From Anaerolineales bacterium (GTDB lineage: Bacteria; Chloroflexota; Anaerolineae; Anaerolineales; DRMV01), in the NCBI GenBank assembly GCA_027023425.1, contig JALVVL010000013.1:1-50648 (forward strand): a DNA stretch of 50,648 bases, written 5' to 3'. A program made the translations under genes and the position numbers. How positions within the stretch are numbered: position 1 is the first letter of the stretch; each line of letters opens with the position of its first letter. Positions 49,666-50,648 of this stretch are shown here, piece by piece. The notes beneath the pieces were generated by a model. That model saw only the letters and a program-made list of their open reading frames with translations. It had not been told where the DNA came from and made no database searches.

Positions 49666-49698
49666 CAAGCCTTCCCAAATGGGAAGGCTTGTTTTTTT
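49666..49698 (+). terminator. Intrinsic terminator of the ArsR operon
   Basis: An 11-bp stem CAAGCCTTCCC/GGGAAGGCTTG with an AAAT loop, followed by seven T. Confidence 0.95.
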
Positions 49699-49699
49699 G

Positions 49700-49782
49700 C
49701 TGCGAGGCGGCGTAGCCGCCGAAGCACTCTCCCGCAGCCGAAAAGGGGATTGCTTCGCCGCCTGCGGCGGCTCGCAATGACA
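49700..49782. repeat. REP-like element of the CGCAATGAC family, copy 2
   Basis: GAGGCGGCGTAGCCGCCGAA followed by CTCTCCCGCAGCCG and GGCGGCTCGCAATGACA. A near-identical third copy lies at 49886-49965 and a diverged one at 9491-9582. Confidence 0.8.
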
Positions 49783-49885
49783 CGTGATGGTCGCCTCGGC
49801 GGCAGTTGAAACTGCACCTACCGCTTGCGAAGTTGCCCTGCGGCGACTTACCCCCGCTTTCCAGAGCAACGCCGTGATGTCACTG

Positions 49886-49965
49886 CGCGGCGGCGTAGCC
49901 GCCGAAGCAGTCTCCCGCAGCCGTGAGGGGGATTGCTTCGCCGCCTGCGGCGGCTCGCAATGACA
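49886..49965. repeat. REP-like element of the CGCAATGAC family, copy 3
   Basis: Nearly the same sequence as 49700-49782, in the same direction, about 180 bp apart. Confidence 0.8.
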
Positions 49966-49986
49966 GGCGATGGACATGATGGCTTT

Positions 49987-50042
49987 GTAGGGGCGCAGCG
50001 GCGCTGCGCACAGAGAATAGGGCACACGCCGTGCGCCCCTAC
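49987..50042. repeat. Inverted repeat with 11-bp arms
   Basis: GTAGGGGCGCA (49987-49997) and TGCGCCCCTAC (50032-50042) pair perfectly across 34 bases. A REP-like or mini-transposon-like hairpin; no gene inside. Confidence 0.75.
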
Positions 50043-50111
50043 GCGGGGTTTTTGGCATGGGGGGGATGATTCAGAAATAAGTGCACATTTTGCTCTGCTG
50101 CCCACGGGGCG

Positions 50112-50211
50112 CCCTCACCTTACCCCCGCTGCGCGCCCCCTTTCCTCTCCCACTGGGAGAGGAAAGGGGGCTGAGCCGACGCGAAGCAAGGCTCTGGGGG
50201 ATAGGTGAGGG
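50112..50211. repeat. REP-like hairpin element, copy 2
   Basis: About 100 bp, almost identical to 4320-4419, including the CCCTTTCCTCTCCCA arms. The central base pair and a few others differ. Confidence 0.85.
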
Positions 50212-50291
50212 CGGTAACGGTTACTGACAGGCCGTTGACGCGGGCAAAATGTGTTCAGGTAATTTCCCGGAAAAATGAACCGCCCCGGTGT

Positions 50292-50346
50292 TTTTGCGGG
50301 CGAACGGCCGTTCGCCCGCAAAACAGGGCAAGGCACTGCCTTGCCC
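50292..50346. repeat. Two adjacent perfect palindromes
   Basis: A 32-bp palindrome with no loop (50292-50323, arm TTTTGCGGGCGAACGG) is followed by GGGCAAGGCA/TGCCTTGCCC (50326-50346) with one base between. Both are outside genes. Confidence 0.75.
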
Positions 50347-50354
50347 CTACCCCG

Positions 50355-50525
50355 CAACCTTCTGTGTCTTCTGTGGTTTTCCGGCGGCTTTTGTGTCTTC
50401 TGTGGTTTCCTTGCGCCGCGCCCAAAGCCTACCATGCCCCCCACCGACCCCACGACCACACGACCACGCGACCACACGACCGACGACCGCGCGACCGCAC
50501 GACCCAACGACTCACGCCCCAACGC
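50355..50525. repeat. Short repeats: CTGTGG module and ACCACACGACC tandem
   Basis: CTTCTGTGTCTTCTGTGG-like modules related to the mosaic family (50358-50410), then a degenerate tandem of ACCACACGACCACGCGACC units (50448-50525). No gene is seen. Confidence 0.75.
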
Positions 50526-50539
50526 CCCAACCTTTCCCC

Positions 50540-50568
50540 TTGTCTTTCTCACAATTTTGTTGCATAAT
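50540..50568 (+). promoter_or_regulatory. Promoter for the gene cut by the window end
   Basis: TTGTCT (50540-50545), a 17-base spacer and CATAAT (50563-50568), 48 bases before the start codon at 50617. Confidence 0.6.
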
Positions 50569-50616
50569 AAAAATGCTCGGTGGAATTTGATAATTTGTCG
50601 TTTTCAGGAGGGAGCA

Positions 50617-50648
50617 ATGCGTTTGCAAGACCTTTTGTCGTTCGTCAA
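50617..50648 (+). CDS. Start of an unidentified protein, cut by window end
   Basis: ATG 50617 is preceded by CAGGAGGGAG with 4-5 bases spacing and a promoter upstream. Only about ten codons are visible (MRLQDLLSFV), too few to name a family. Confidence 0.7.
   Translation, partial: MRLQDLLSFV

Overview
The window looks like chromosome from a GC-rich bacterium, most likely a Chloroflexota (Anaerolineae-type) genome. This is inferred from the gene mix: lipoproteins with Pro/Thr-rich linkers, an AIM24-family protein, a Ser/Thr kinase beside a fused FHA-ABC transporter, ETF with an acyl-CoA dehydrogenase, GH31/GH13-like proteins, and very abundant intergenic repeats. No rRNA, tRNA, phage, insertion sequence or CRISPR array was seen.

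Layout. 1-4253 (+): 3' part of mutS, a polytopic membrane protein and a TrmH-like methyltransferase, tightly overlapped. 4654-6117 (-): GltD-like flavoprotein with a CRP/FNR-like palindrome upstream. 6558-11548: LysM/degenerate M23 protein (-), TIM-barrel/SnoaL-like protein (+), a lipoprotein (-) and a small membrane protein (-); a cluster of DnaA-box-like 9-mers lies at 11021-11165. 11551-15370: LOG-family protein, lipoprotein, glycosyltransferase and AIM24 protein, separated by repeats. 15436-23603 (-): a signalling/export island made of a membrane-anchored kinase, a lipoprotein, an FHA/ABC-2 transporter fusion and a helical lipoprotein. 24136-27295 (-): etfA, etfB and an acyl-CoA dehydrogenase. 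27556-29182 (+): a helical protein plus an SPFH-HTH fusion. 29229-33784 (-): a conserved unknown, a fold-type II PLP enzyme, a decayed glycosyltransferase fragment, a lower-GC methyltransferase and an intact GT2 glycosyltransferase. 33952-49647 (+): CorC-like protein, priA, phosphoribosyltransferase, SWIM protein, amidohydrolase plus nadE, a GH31-like probable pseudoenzyme, GH13, aroA-aroE, and an ArsR regulator with a Gly/Arg-rich small protein. 49648-50616 is repeat-rich and leads into a new (+) gene cut by the window edge.

The genes are largely housekeeping (mismatch repair, replication restart, NAD and shikimate synthesis) mixed with envelope and signalling functions. The most distinctive things are non-coding: a mosaic extragenic repeat family present at six main loci, several short-period tandem repeats (two gene 3' ends run into repeats), REP-like hairpins, and the DnaA-box-like array. 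Among proteins, the kinase/FHA-ABC/lipoprotein island and the eroded GH31 protein are the most unusual.
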